Below are positions 43,600 to 50,913 of a stretch of DNA of 64,000 nucleotides, one piece after another (position 1 is the stretch's first letter; each line of letters starts with the position of its first letter). The position numbers were made by a program, and so were the translations under genes. The stretch covers positions 62,001-126,000 of the forward strand of contig CAVQHY010000004.1 in assembly GCA_963712465.1 (NCBI GenBank), written 5' to 3'. This DNA comes from CAVQHY01 sp963712465. Its GTDB lineage: Bacteria > Actinomycetota > Thermoleophilia > Gaiellales > Gaiellaceae. Below the pieces are notes generated by a model, which was not told the DNA's origin, searched no databases, and was given only the letters and a program-made list of their open reading frames with translations.

Positions 43600-44610
43600 T
43601 CAGGCGGGAACGGCGGCGAGCGGTCTGATGATCTCGCGACCGATCAGCTCGAGCTGATCGAGGCGACCGTTGAAGTAGGCAGGGGAGATCTCCCAGACAC
43701 CGAGCTCGGCGAGCGCCCTCACCTTCTCGCGGCACCGCTCGGCTGGCCCGCAGATCGTGAAGTCGTCAACGAGCTCGTCGGTGAGGAAGGCGGTGTGGCC
43801 GGCGCCTGAGTCGAGGTGACCGCCGTAGTAGTCATACAGCTCGGTCCGCGCTTCGACGAGCCGCGTCATCGTGGGCGGCATGCCGTGCTCGGGGTTCCGC
43901 TTCATCGTGTCGGCGATGTGGTTGGCGCAGGAGGCGGGCGCCCAGCGCACGACCGCGCGCGCGGCGTCGAGGTCGTCGGAGATCTCCATCGCGGTCAGCA
44001 GCGAGACTTTCACGTCGGCCGAGTCGCGTCCGGCCTCCTCGGCGCCGGCCTGCACGTGCTCGATCGCCCACCGCACCGAGTCGAGATGCGTGCCGACGTA
44101 GACGATCACGATGTCCGCGAGCGCGCCGGCCGCGCGGAGGTTCTTCGGGCCCGTCGCCGAGATCGCGATCGGTACCTCCGGCCCCGGGCGATGCCAGCGG
44201 AAACGGACGTCCGTGTCGTTCATGCGCGCGGTTCGCCCGGCCATCAGGTCTCGGAGCACCGGAACCGACTCGCGCAGAACCGCCGTCGGCACGGGCTTCA
44301 GTCCCATCGCGCGGACGGCGCTGTCGCCGCGGCCGAGCCCGAGGACGACGCGGCCCGGATGGAGCTCCGCCAGCGTCGCGTTCACCGAGGCTGTCACGGT
44401 CAGGTGTCGGGTGAACGGGTTCGAGACCGCCGTGCCGACGACGATCCGCTCCGTCCGTGTAAGCGCGCCCGCCAGGTAGACGTAGCAGTCCTGCCAGAGG
44501 ATCTGCGAGTCGACGAACCAGGCATACGAGAAGCCTGCGCGCTCGGCCGCCTCGACCGAGCGCATGCAGGTCTCGAAGTCCTCCGGGAGAAACTGCGCGC
44601 CGAGCCGCAC
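43600..44610 (-). CDS. luciferase-like (LLM-class) flavin-dependent oxidoreductase
   Basis: 336 residues from GTG (VRLGAQFLPEDFET), 2 bp after the upstream cysteine-hydrolase stop. TIM-barrel features are FSYAWFVDSQILWQDCYVYL, TERIVVGTAVSNPFTRHL and GRVVLGLGRGDSAVR, all of the bacterial luciferase/F420-reductase superfamily; the SAVSNP-type loop is common in F420-dependent members. The partner flavin (FMN or F420) is not decided by eye. Lying between two cysteine hydrolases it echoes the RutA-RutB arrangement of pyrimidine ring cleavage, though similarity to RutA itself is not shown. Confidence 0.87.
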   Translation of the reverse strand: MRLGAQFLPEDFETCMRSVEAAERAGFSYAWFVDSQILWQDCYVYLAGALTRTERIVVGTAVSNPFTRHLTVTASVNATLAELHPGRVVLGLGRGDSAVRAMGLKPVPTAVLRESVPVLRDLMAGRTARMNDTDVRFRWHRPGPEVPIAISATGPKNLRAAGALADIVIVYVGTHLDSVRWAIEHVQAGAEEAGRDSADVKVSLLTAMEISDDLDAARAVVRWAPASCANHIADTMKRNPEHGMPPTMTRLVEARTELYDYYGGHLDSGAGHTAFLTDELVDDFTICGPAERCREKVRALAELGVWEISPAYFNGRLDQLELIGREIIRPLAAVPA

Positions 44611-44612
44611 GG

Positions 44613-45296
44613 CTACGCGGCAGCTGGGACGGCCGGGAACGACGCCAGCTCGGCGAGCGTCTGTTCGAGCGTGTTCACCTGGCCCCAGCCGACTGAGATC
44701 ATCTCGATCGCCGGGTCGTGGAGGTGCGGCAGCGTCGTCCCCGTGCACTCTTCGACGACGATCGGTCTGAAGTCCCGGAACATGGCGTCCTTGGTCGTGG
44801 CGCCGACGCACTGGTTCGTAAGCACGCCCGTAACGAGGACGACCTCGGCTCCGAGACCTCGCAGCACGAGCTCGAGGTTCGTCTGGAAGAACGCCGAGAG
44901 CCGGCTCTTGTGTACCAACCAGTCGTCCTCGCGGGCTTGAAGCTCGTCGATGATCTCGTAGCCCCACGTGCCGGTCCGGAGGCCTCCGTCGCGAAGAAAC
45001 GGCCGGAGTTGCATGAACGGCCCGCCGTCCTCGAGCCCCCGGGTGCCGTGCCGCGTCCAGACGACGGGCACGCCGCGGCGGCGGCACTCGGCGACCAGTT
45101 CCCTCGTCGGCACAATCACGCGCCGCATGTGCGCGATGTCGATGCCGTTCGTCGCGTACCACCCGTCCGGGTGGAGGAAGTCGTTCTGGTCGTCGATGTT
45201 CACGAGGATCGTCCGTCCCGGGACGAGCTCCCAGCGAGCCATTTCGAACGGGACGGCGGGCATCACGTCCGGCCATTCTAGGAGCCCGTCGGCCAC
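44613..45296 (-). CDS. second isochorismatase-like cysteine hydrolase (RutB-like style)
   Basis: 227 residues. The triad is Asp35 (VNIDDQNDF), Lys130 (VHKSRLSAFFQTNL) and Cys163 (TGVLTNQCVGATTKDA). It is clearly a paralogue of the 42918-43589 enzyme but differs around the nucleophile, so a different amide is likely. Typical substrates are ureidoacrylate, biuret, nicotinamide or isochorismate. The start could be GTG at 45296 or the ATG at codon 12. It is the first gene of the six-gene minus operon, divergent from the thioesterase by 56 bp. Confidence 0.85.
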   Translation of the reverse strand: MADGLLEWPDVMPAVPFEMARWELVPGRTILVNIDDQNDFLHPDGWYATNGIDIAHMRRVIVPTRELVAECRRRGVPVVWTRHGTRGLEDGGPFMQLRPFLRDGGLRTGTWGYEIIDELQAREDDWLVHKSRLSAFFQTNLELVLRGLGAEVVLVTGVLTNQCVGATTKDAMFRDFRPIVVEECTGTTLPHLHDPAIEMISVGWGQVNTLEQTLAELASFPAVPAAA

Positions 45297-45352
45297 GGAC
45301 GGAGACCCCCCAGGACGCGCGCGCTAGGATCACGCCTCCCCGGGAGCCGCCC

Positions 45353-45754
45353 ATGATGCACGAGAAGCCGATCGAGATCCGGTGGCGCGACGTCGACGCC
45401 TACCGCCACGTCAACAACGCCGTCTACGCGACGTACCTCGAGGAGTGCCGCGACGAGTGGTTGGAGCGCGTGCTCGGTCGCGAGAGCGACCTCTGGGCGT
45501 TCGTGCTCGCCCGTGTCGCGATCGACTTCCGCCGCGAGCTCCGCCAGGCGGACGACACCGTGCGCGTCCGGGTCGGCCTCGACCGCATCGGGACGTCGAG
45601 CGTGCGGACGCGCGAGCAGATCGTGAAGGAGGACGGCGAGCTCGCAGCCGAGGCAGAGGCCGTCCTCGTCGCCCGCGATCCCGACACCGGCCGCTCCCGC
45701 CCGCTCACCGAGGCGGAGCGGGCAGCATTCGAGCGTGTTCGACCGGCTCCTTAG
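45353..45754 (+). CDS. hotdog-fold acyl-CoA thioesterase (YbgC/4HBT type)
   Basis: 133 residues, usual size. The N-terminal EIRWRDVDAYRHVNNAVYATYLEE segment carries the 4HBT catalytic Asp (RDVDAYRHVNN). It hydrolyses an acyl-CoA thioester in the cytoplasm; the chain is not known. The end overlaps the following flavoprotein gene by 20 bp, so the pair is coupled. Confidence 0.85.
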   Translation: MMHEKPIEIRWRDVDAYRHVNNAVYATYLEECRDEWLERVLGRESDLWAFVLARVAIDFRRELRQADDTVRVRVGLDRIGTSSVRTREQIVKEDGELAAEAEAVLVARDPDTGRSRPLTEAERAAFERVRPAP

Positions 45755-47639
45755 CCCACTCCGGCTCGGCCCGGCCGAGCTCCCGAACCGGATCGTCTCG
45801 ACGGCGCACCAGACGACGCTCGTCCACGACCACCTGCCGACCGACGACTTCGTCGCCTACCACGAGGCGCGGGCGCGCGGCGGCGTCGGCATGATCGTGC
45901 TCGAGGCGTCCGCCGTTCATCCGTCGGGCCTGCTGACGCCGCACACGCTCGGCGGCTACCTGCCGGGGATCGCCGCCGGCTACGAGCGCGTGGCCGCCGC
46001 GGTTCGTCCGCACGGCGCGAGGCTCTTCGTTCAGCTCTTCCACGGGGGCCGCGAGCAGATCGCCAGCCCTCCGCGGTCGCCTGCGCTCGCGCCGTCGGCG
46101 GTTCCGAGCCGGCGCTTCCTCGTGGAGCCGCGGGCGCTGCGGACGCAGGAGGTGGAGGAGCTCGTCGCCGGCTACGCGCGCGCGGCGGAGCTCGCCGCGG
46201 CCGGAGGCCTGGACGGGGTCGAGATCTCGGCGGCGCACCGCTACCTGATCGAGCAGTTCTTCACGCCCGAGCTCAACAGCCGCGGCGACGAGTGGCGCGA
46301 CGGCAAGCGCTTCCTCCTCGAGGTGATCCGGGCCGTCAGGGCGGCCGCTCCGGAGCTCTGCCTCGGAGTCCGCCTCTCGGCCGACTCCGAGGCGGCGCTT
46401 CGGATCGCGAGCCTGCTCGTCGACGAGGACGTCGACTACCTGAGCGTCGTGCTCGGCGAGTCGTCGACATACCTCGGCTCGGTCGGCATCGTGCCGCCGC
46501 CGCCGGTTGTCGAGAGCGCGATCGAGGAGCCGGCGCGACGCTTCCGGATCGGCAAGCCGCTGATCGCCACGTCCCGCGTGGTCGATCCGGCGGAAGCGGA
46601 GCGGCTGATCGCTGAGGGATGCGCCGATGCCGTCGGAATGACGAGAGCGCTGATCGCCGATCCCGATCTGCCCTCGAAGGTGCGAGCTGGCAGGCGGGAG
46701 GACGTCGTGCGTTGCATCGGCTGCAACGGATGCATCGCCCACTACCATGCGGGCACGCCGATCGCGTGCTCGATCAGCCCGCGGACGGGCCGGGAGCGAA
46801 CGCTTCCCCGACCGCAGCCCGTTCGAGAGCCGCGGCGGCTGGTCGTCGTCGGCGCCGGTCCGGCCGGTCTCGCGGCCGCGGTCGAGTCCGGCCTCGCGGG
46901 CCACGAGGTCGTCCTGCTCGACCGCGCAGCTCGGATCGGTGGCCAGATCGCGCTCGCCGGCGCCGCCCCGGGCCACGCCGAGCTTGCGGCGTCGCTTTGC
47001 TCCAACTACGAGCGGCTGCTGCTCGCCGCCGGCGTCGACGTGCGCCTCGGCACGTCGGCCGGTGCCGACGCCGTCGCAGAGCTCGGTCCGGATGTCGTCG
47101 TCGTCGCCACGGGCGCGCGTCCGTACGAGCCACCGCTGCCGCTCGAGGACATCCTGGTCACCCAGGCGTGGGATGTCCTGAGGGGTGCCGTACCGGAGAA
47201 TCGCAGCGTCGTCGTGGCCGACTGGGGTGGCGACCCGTCCGGGCTCGACGCCGCTGAGATGCTCAGGGCTTCCGGCAACGAGGTTACGCTCGCGGTCGCC
47301 TCGGTCACCGTCGGCCAGAGCATCCACCAGTACCAGCGCAATCTCTACCTGCAGCGGCTCTACCGCTCGGGCGTCCGCGTCGAGCACCACCTCGAGCTCG
47401 TGAGCGCCGCCGGCGGCGAGGTGCAGTTTCGCAACGTCTTTGCCCACGAGCTCGGCGTGTCGCTTCCGGCAGATCTCCTCGTGCTCTCGCTCGGCCGCGT
47501 GCCCGAGGACCGGCTCGGGTCGGAGCTGTCGGCGCGCGGCCTGCGAGTCGAGGAGGCAGGCGACTGCCGCTCTCCGCGCTCGCTCGAGGAGGCGATCCTC
47601 GAGGGGACGCTCGCCGCCCGCACCGTGCTTGCTCGGTGA
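45735..47639 (+). CDS. Old-Yellow-Enzyme / 2,4-dienoyl-CoA reductase-type iron-sulfur flavoprotein
   Basis: 634 residues from GTG inside the thioesterase gene. The FMN barrel starts LFSPLRLGPAELPNRIV-like (RLLSPLRLGPAELPNRI), with the HxxH-type AAHRYLIEQFF near 163. The 4Fe-4S ligands lie in CIGCNGCIAHYHAGTPIAC near 325-343. The FAD domain begins RLVVVGAGPAGLAAAVE. Family activities include dienoyl-CoA reduction and N-demethylation of methylproline or other amines. With a Rieske oxygenase in the same region the pair resembles betaine (stachydrine) demethylation systems, an inference only. Confidence 0.88.
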   Translation: MFDRLLSPLRLGPAELPNRIVSTAHQTTLVHDHLPTDDFVAYHEARARGGVGMIVLEASAVHPSGLLTPHTLGGYLPGIAAGYERVAAAVRPHGARLFVQLFHGGREQIASPPRSPALAPSAVPSRRFLVEPRALRTQEVEELVAGYARAAELAAAGGLDGVEISAAHRYLIEQFFTPELNSRGDEWRDGKRFLLEVIRAVRAAAPELCLGVRLSADSEAALRIASLLVDEDVDYLSVVLGESSTYLGSVGIVPPPPVVESAIEEPARRFRIGKPLIATSRVVDPAEAERLIAEGCADAVGMTRALIADPDLPSKVRAGRREDVVRCIGCNGCIAHYHAGTPIACSISPRTGRERTLPRPQPVREPRRLVVVGAGPAGLAAAVESGLAGHEVVLLDRAARIGGQIALAGAAPGHAELAASLCSNYERLLLAAGVDVRLGTSAGADAVAELGPDVVVVATGARPYEPPLPLEDILVTQAWDVLRGAVPENRSVVVADWGGDPSGLDAAEMLRASGNEVTLAVASVTVGQSIHQYQRNLYLQRLYRSGVRVEHHLELVSAAGGEVQFRNVFAHELGVSLPADLLVLSLGRVPEDRLGSELSARGLRVEEAGDCRSPRSLEEAILEGTLAARTVLAR

Positions 47640-47654
47640 GGCGAAGGTGCGCCC

Positions 47655-47685
47655 GCCTGACGGAGCGGGATCCGATCCGTCAGGC
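47655..47685. terminator. 10-bp perfect inverted repeat after the flavoprotein gene
   Basis: GCCTGACGGA and TCCGTCAGGC enclose an 11-base loop, 16 bp downstream of the flavoprotein stop. The stem is strong but no T-run follows, so it may end transcription inefficiently, stabilise mRNA, or act as an operator for the cupredoxin gene. CCTGAC also occurs in the TetR dyads but the spacing differs. Confidence 0.5.
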
Positions 47686-47724
47686 CGGACGTAGTGCAAG
47701 GCATCCCGAGCGAAGGAGTTCCGG

Positions 47725-48141
47725 ATGCGCCGCCTCTCGACCTTTCTCGTGCTTGCCATGCTCGTGCTCGCCGCCGGGGCCGCCTGCGGCGGCGGGGACA
47801 ACAACAACGCTGCGCAGCCAGCGCCGCCGCCCGCGGCGACCGGCACGGGCGGCGGCACGGCGCTCGCCCTTGCCGCTGATCCGGGCGGAGCGCTCGCGTT
47901 CGACCAGACGACGCTCGAGGCCCCGGCCGGCACGGTGACGATCGACTTCACCAACGACTCGTCGACACCGCACAACGTCACGGTCGACGGGCCGAATGTC
48001 GAGGACGAGGCCACGGATACGATCACGCAGTCCAGCGCGACGTTGACGCTCGCCGATCTCCAGCCCGGCACGTATACGTTCTACTGCTCGGTGGACGGCC
48101 ATCGGGCGGCCGGGATGGAAGGAACGCTGACGATCAAGTAG
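47725..48141 (+). CDS. lipid-anchored cupredoxin (plastocyanin-like copper protein)
   Basis: 138 residues. A signal peptide with lipobox AGAAC places Cys21 as the lipidated residue; an Ala/Pro/Gly linker follows. The type-1 copper ligands are His83 (TPHNV), Cys121, His126 and Met131 (FYCSVDGHRAAGMEG), all present. It should shuttle single electrons outside the membrane. It follows the flavoprotein after a hairpin; a role as electron acceptor for a neighbouring oxidoreductase is possible but compartment separation argues against a direct contact. Confidence 0.88.
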   Translation: MRRLSTFLVLAMLVLAAGAACGGGDNNNAAQPAPPPAATGTGGGTALALAADPGGALAFDQTTLEAPAGTVTIDFTNDSSTPHNVTVDGPNVEDEATDTITQSSATLTLADLQPGTYTFYCSVDGHRAAGMEGTLTIK

Positions 48142-48181
48142 CGCGGCGCGTCAAGTCGCTCCCGGTCGGTGCGACACGTTC

Positions 48182-48197
48182 CTGACCGTTGAGTCAA
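48182..48197. promoter_or_regulatory. operator dyad, copy 4 (CTGACCGTTGAGTCAA)
   Basis: Identical over 18 bp (48181-48198) to the copy at 28950-28967, nearly 20 kb away. It lies 9 bp before the GTG of the M20 gene, so binding would block its transcription or early translation. This places the M20/acyl-CoA dehydrogenase pair in the same regulon. Confidence 0.75.
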
Positions 48198-48206
48198 GAT
48201 CCCGCC

Positions 48207-49541
48207 GTGAGTCTGACGGCGCGGGAACGAGAGGTCGTCGACGAGGTCGCCGCGCGGCGCGACGACATCGTCGCAGTCGCATCCACTCTCATCGGTTTCG
48301 ACACCACGGCACGGGAGACCCACGATCCGCCGCGCCAGGAAGCCGAGCTGCAGGCCTTTCTCGCCGACCGCCTCCGGGCTGCCGGGGCCGAGATCGACCT
48401 GTTCGAGCCGTCGGCCGAGCAGCTCGTCGGCAAGCCCCTCGTGCCTCCGGGGCTCGGCTTCGAGGGCCGTCCGCAGCTCGTCGCTCGCTTCGCCGGTGCA
48501 GGAGGCGGACGAAGCCTGCTCCTGAACGGACACGTCGACGCCGTCTCGTACGAGCCGCGGGCGGCATGGACGAGCGACCCGCTCCGGGCCGAGGTCCGCG
48601 AGGGCCGGCTGTACGGCCGCGGAGCGTGCGACATGAAGGGTGGCCTGGCAGCGATGACAGTGGCTGCCGAGACCCTTGCCGCCGCGAGAGTTCGTCTTGC
48701 CGGCGACCTGCTCGTGGCGACGAACACCGACGAGGAGTCGTCCGGCGCGGGCGGGACGGCGCTGGTCGAGCGCGGGGTCCGTGCCGATGCCGGCATCGTC
48801 GTCGAGTCGACCGGGTTCGACGTCTGGATCGCCTGTCGGGGCTCGGAGTACGCGATGATCACCGTGCCCGGCCGCGCGGGGCACGCCGAGCACGCGCATC
48901 CCCACTGGCGAGACGGCGGGCCCGTCAACGCAATCGAGAAGTCGGTGATCGTGATCGAGGCGATCCAGCGGCTCCGAGACGACTGGAGTCACCGGAGCGA
49001 CCTCGGCCACCAGTACCTCTCGCCTCCGAGCATCCTCCCGACGATGGCCTCGGCCGGCGAGTGGATGGTCACCTACCCGTCCGTGTGCACGCTCACCGCC
49101 GGCGTCATGTACCTGCCCTCCCAGGCCGATCGCGAGGGTGGGGGCGGCGAGGTCCGGGAGATCGTCGAGGAGTGGATCGGGCGCGCCGCCGCCACCGATC
49201 CCTGGCTCGCTGAGCACCCGCCTACGATCGAATGGTGGCCGAGCGGTGTCGAGCCGATGGAGATCCCCGAGGACGAGCCGATCGTGGCGGCGGCCCTCTC
49301 GGCCGGAGCCGACGTCGGACGCCCGGGCGGTCTCGCCGGCCTCGATTCGTGGTACGACGGCGCCACGTTCACCCAGCGTGCGGGCACGCCGTCGATCGCG
49401 TTCGGGCCCGGCGGCTGGGGTGCTGACGGCGCGAAGCTCGCCCACAGCATCGACGAGTACGTTCTCGTCGACGACCTCGTCCATTGCGCGCAGGCGCTTG
49501 CCGTCGCCGCGCTCCGCTTCTGCCAGGAGGTACCCGCGTGA
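48207..49541 (+). CDS. M20-family metallo-hydrolase (ArgE/DapE-like), second copy
   Basis: 444 residues from GTG at 48207 (VSLTAREREVV); an upstream TTG falls inside the operator. Zinc motifs are LNGHVDAVSYEP near 108, LYGRGACDMKGGLAAM near 132-147 and NTDEESSGAGG near 173-183. A long lid follows and the C-terminal SWYDGATFTQ...AHSIDEYV has the last ligand. Only family-level similarity to the 23202-24485 enzyme is seen. It likely splits an N-acyl or N-carbamoyl amide. It is coupled to the acyl-CoA dehydrogenase by GTGA. Confidence 0.9.
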   Translation: MSLTAREREVVDEVAARRDDIVAVASTLIGFDTTARETHDPPRQEAELQAFLADRLRAAGAEIDLFEPSAEQLVGKPLVPPGLGFEGRPQLVARFAGAGGGRSLLLNGHVDAVSYEPRAAWTSDPLRAEVREGRLYGRGACDMKGGLAAMTVAAETLAAARVRLAGDLLVATNTDEESSGAGGTALVERGVRADAGIVVESTGFDVWIACRGSEYAMITVPGRAGHAEHAHPHWRDGGPVNAIEKSVIVIEAIQRLRDDWSHRSDLGHQYLSPPSILPTMASAGEWMVTYPSVCTLTAGVMYLPSQADREGGGGEVREIVEEWIGRAAATDPWLAEHPPTIEWWPSGVEPMEIPEDEPIVAAALSAGADVGRPGGLAGLDSWYDGATFTQRAGTPSIAFGPGGWGADGAKLAHSIDEYVLVDDLVHCAQALAVAALRFCQEVPA

Positions 49542-50698
49542 TCGTTCCCGAGCTCCCCGCCGAGATCGCCGAGCTGAAGGCCCGTGTCCGCCGCTTCGTC
49601 GAGGAGGAGGTCTACCCCATCGAGGCGCGGATCGCGGAGCGCGGCTCGATCGACTTCGACGAGATCGACGCGATCCGAAGGAAGGCGAGGGGGGCCGGCT
49701 TCTCGCAACTCAACATGCCTCCGGAGGCCGGCGGCCAGGGGCTGTCGATGGTCGGCCAGGTGGCGATCGAAGAGGAGTCGGGCCGCGCGACCAACGGTCT
49801 CGGCTTCACGGTCGTCGACCGCGGTCCGGCGGAGCTCTGGGAGATCGTCACCGCCGAGCAGCGAGAACGGTTTGTCGCGCCGATCGTCCGCGGGGATCAC
49901 CGTGAGGCCTGGGCGGTGACCGAGCCCGGGGCCGGCTCGGATGTGAGCGCGCTCGCCGCGACCGCCGTCCGCGACGGCGGCGAGTGGGTGCTGAACGGCG
50001 AGAAGTGGTTCGTGACGAGTGAGGGCGACCCGGGCTTCTACCTCGTCCTCGCCGTTGCCGAGGGCGAGCAGACGCTCTTCTTCGTCGAGCCGGGAACGCC
50101 CGGGCTCGAGCTCAAGCGCGTGCCCGGATTTCTGCACGACCCGTACCTCGACCACCATCCGGAGCTTGTCCTGCGCGACTGCCGCGTCCCCGAGGCGAAC
50201 CGGGTTCCGGCGGGCGGGAACGAGGGCGCCAAGGAGTGGTTCCTCGTCGAGCGCCTCTTCATCGCGGCGCGCTGCTGCGGCGCCGCGGCCCGCTCGCTCG
50301 AGCTCGCGCGCGAGTTTGCGCTCGAGCGTGTCGCTTTCGGCTCGCCGATCGCCGACCACCAGGGGGTCTCGTTCCAGCTCGCCGACTCGGCGACCGAGCT
50401 GCTCGCCGCGCGCCTGCTCACCTTCCACGCGGCTCACGCCTTCGACGCGCTCGAGGATCGCCGCGTCGTCCACGGCAAGGTCGCGATGGCGAAGCTCTAC
50501 GCCTCCGAGATGGCCGGGCGCGTGGTGGATCGTGCGCTGCAGGTTTTCGGCGGCCGCGGCTACATGATCGAGAACCCGGTCGCACGCTTCTACCGCGAGG
50601 TGCGTGTCGACCGGATCTGGGAGGGGACGAGCGAGATCCAGCGCCTGATCATCGCGAGGGGCCTCGCGAAGCGAGGGATCGAGCCCTATCTGAGCTAG
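49538..50698 (+). CDS. acyl-CoA dehydrogenase
   Basis: 386 residues from GTG with CAGGAGG upstream, overlapping the M20 stop. FAD-binding signatures are AWAVTEPGAGSDVSALAAT near 126 and KWFVTSEGDPGF near 156. The C-terminal helical domain has the catalytic Glu in RIWEGTSEIQRLIIARG near 361-377. It oxidises an acyl-CoA to the enoyl-CoA with electron-transfer flavoprotein as acceptor. It is followed by a repeat-filled gap. Chain length or branching is not evident. Confidence 0.92.
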   Translation: MIVPELPAEIAELKARVRRFVEEEVYPIEARIAERGSIDFDEIDAIRRKARGAGFSQLNMPPEAGGQGLSMVGQVAIEEESGRATNGLGFTVVDRGPAELWEIVTAEQRERFVAPIVRGDHREAWAVTEPGAGSDVSALAATAVRDGGEWVLNGEKWFVTSEGDPGFYLVLAVAEGEQTLFFVEPGTPGLELKRVPGFLHDPYLDHHPELVLRDCRVPEANRVPAGGNEGAKEWFLVERLFIAARCCGAAARSLELAREFALERVAFGSPIADHQGVSFQLADSATELLAARLLTFHAAHAFDALEDRRVVHGKVAMAKLYASEMAGRVVDRALQVFGGRGYMIENPVARFYREVRVDRIWEGTSEIQRLIIARGLAKRGIEPYLS

Positions 50699-50762
50699 AG
50701 GCTCCGGCTCATCCGGGAAGCCAACCTCGGCGGCTGCCCGGGCCAAGTCCCAGGGCAAGGGG

Positions 50763-50875
50763 CCTGTCCCCGGGACGTGTCCGGGGCGGACGACGGGGAT
50801 CTTGCGTGGGCCGGGTGCCCACTCGGCCTCGACGCTGTTGGGACATGTCCCATGACCTGTCCCCGGGACGTGTCC
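50763..50875. repeat. dispersed palindromic repeat cluster (CCTGTCCCCGGGACGTGTCC family)
   Basis: The 20-bp word CCTGTCCCCGGGACGTGTCC occurs twice (50763-50782 and 50856-50875). Between them lies the perfect 14-bp palindrome TGGGACATGTCCCA (50839-50852). The reverse complement of the 20-mer closely matches the core of the 40-bp units at 21.44-21.52 kb. They fill the 215-bp convergent gap between the acyl-CoA dehydrogenase and SDR genes, where no gene is seen. Confidence 0.8.
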
Positions 50876-50913
50876 CGAACGGACGCAAGGAAATCTGGCG
50901 CGCCGGGCCGACC

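Noticed and set aside
47655..47685. A fifth TetR operator
   Set aside because: It shares CCTGAC words but has a 10-bp stem with an 11-bp loop, unlike the TGAC-N6-GTCA dyads.
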